NCBI GenBank assembly: GCA_020354105.1
Contig: CP070642.1
Location: 1,261,364 to 1,268,163, forward strand
Length of the DNA: 6,800 nucleotides
From: Chloroflexota bacterium
Lineage (GTDB): Bacteria > Chloroflexota > Dehalococcoidia > GIF9 > UBA5629
Reading direction: 5' to 3'
How positions within the stretch are numbered: the stretch's first letter is position 1; each line of letters opens with the position of its first letter. Below the pieces are notes generated by a model, which saw only the letters and a list, made by a program, of their open reading frames with translations, had not been told where the DNA came from and searched no databases. Below are positions 6,506-6,800 of the stretch, one piece after another. The position numbers were made by a program, and so were the translations under genes.

Positions 6506-6578
6506 AACTAAGCGCGGTTTGGGACACTGCTTCCCCATGTAGCCAAAGATGCTTTAGATCTTGCAGTCTGTGTAGCAA
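6506..6578. other. Short spacer between surface-protein gene and right repeat
   Basis: No strong terminator is visible. The best stem is AAGAT/ATCTT (6546-6550/6558-6562), AT-rich and without a T-run. Readthrough from the surface-protein gene into mutS2 is therefore possible. Confidence 0.4.
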
Positions 6579-6800
6579 TAGCCTGTTTTGTTACTTCTTC
6601 GACAAATCGCCAACTCAAACGGAATGCCTTTGTTAACATTGCTTACCAAATTTGACTAAGGTTGTCCAAAATTATCGCATATCTCCATTTTCAGATTCGG
6701 TTGTTTAGTGATAGACTTATAGCCAGGAGTAGTCTGCATGGACCAAACCAGCCTTGAGCTATTAGAGTTCCCCAAGGTGAGGGAAATTCTGGCAAGCTTC
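6579..6800 (+). repeat. Right copy of direct repeat: mutS2 leader and 5' coding end
   Basis: Same-orientation copy of 2170-2386, truncated by the window end. Relative to the left copy it has ATG instead of GTG as start codon and a 20-nt rather than 15-nt variable block after the TAAGG at 6657-6661. Confidence 0.9.
6738..6800 (+). CDS. mutS2: Probable MutS2 family protein, 5' end (partial)
   Basis: An ATG at 6738 with AGGAG at 6725-6729 opens a frame that runs to the last base of the window. Only 21 residues are visible (MDQTSLELLEFPKVREILAS and one more), matching the N-terminus of MutS2 and 58 of 63 bases of the left copy. MutS2 is a cytoplasmic MutS-family ATPase, often with a C-terminal Smr nuclease domain, linked to recombination control or rescue of stalled ribosomes depending on species. 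This is likely the intact gene because it has the canonical ATG start and the left copy is truncated, but the rest is outside the window. The leader is shared with the left copy; no confident promoter could be placed in it. Confidence 0.8.
   Translation, partial: MDQTSLELLEFPKVREILASF

Overview
The window looks like a bacterial chromosome segment from an uncultured lineage. The mutS2-type gene, the near-consensus sigma70-like promoters and the lipobox argue for Bacteria. The C-terminally anchored PKD/CARDB surface protein recalls Chloroflexota (Dehalococcoidia-like) genomes, but that placement is inference from protein style only. All supportable genes are on the + strand. I see no credible gene on the - strand and no rRNA, tRNA or CRISPR array.

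Layout. (a) 1-300: the 3' end of a gene for an extracytoplasmic beta-rich protein. (b) 473-1898: a monocistronic unit with its own promoter, encoding an exported, doubly membrane-anchored pyruvoyl decarboxylase of the phosphatidylserine decarboxylase (PSD) family. Its domain order resembles tryptophan/psilocybin decarboxylase PsiD, and its catalytic residues are intact. (c) 1937-2080: a decayed tyrosine-recombinase (integrase) C-terminus with an in-frame stop. (d) 2170-2647: a copy of the leader and first ~73 codons of mutS2, joined in frame to a transmembrane tail. (e) 2648-3160: a non-coding stretch with a strong promoter and a ~150-nt structured 5' leader. (f) 3161-6505: a 1114-residue surface protein made of a signal peptide, about six beta-propeller-like modules with CSDNVC and DNDADD motifs, six PKD-like domains, a CARDB-like domain and a C-terminal membrane anchor. 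(g) 6579-6800: a second copy of the mutS2 leader and start codon, which probably begins the intact mutS2 and runs off the window.

The main structural point is that (d) and (g) are direct repeats, about 94-95% identical outside one short variable block. They bracket the surface-protein locus, with an integrase remnant just outside the left copy. The surface protein may therefore have been placed in front of mutS2 by an insertion or duplication that left a truncated mutS2 5' end behind. Three C-terminal membrane anchors occur in one short region (decarboxylase, chimera, PKD protein), so the accessory cargo is directed at the cell surface. No functional link between the decarboxylase and the PKD protein is shown by the sequence; they have separate promoters.
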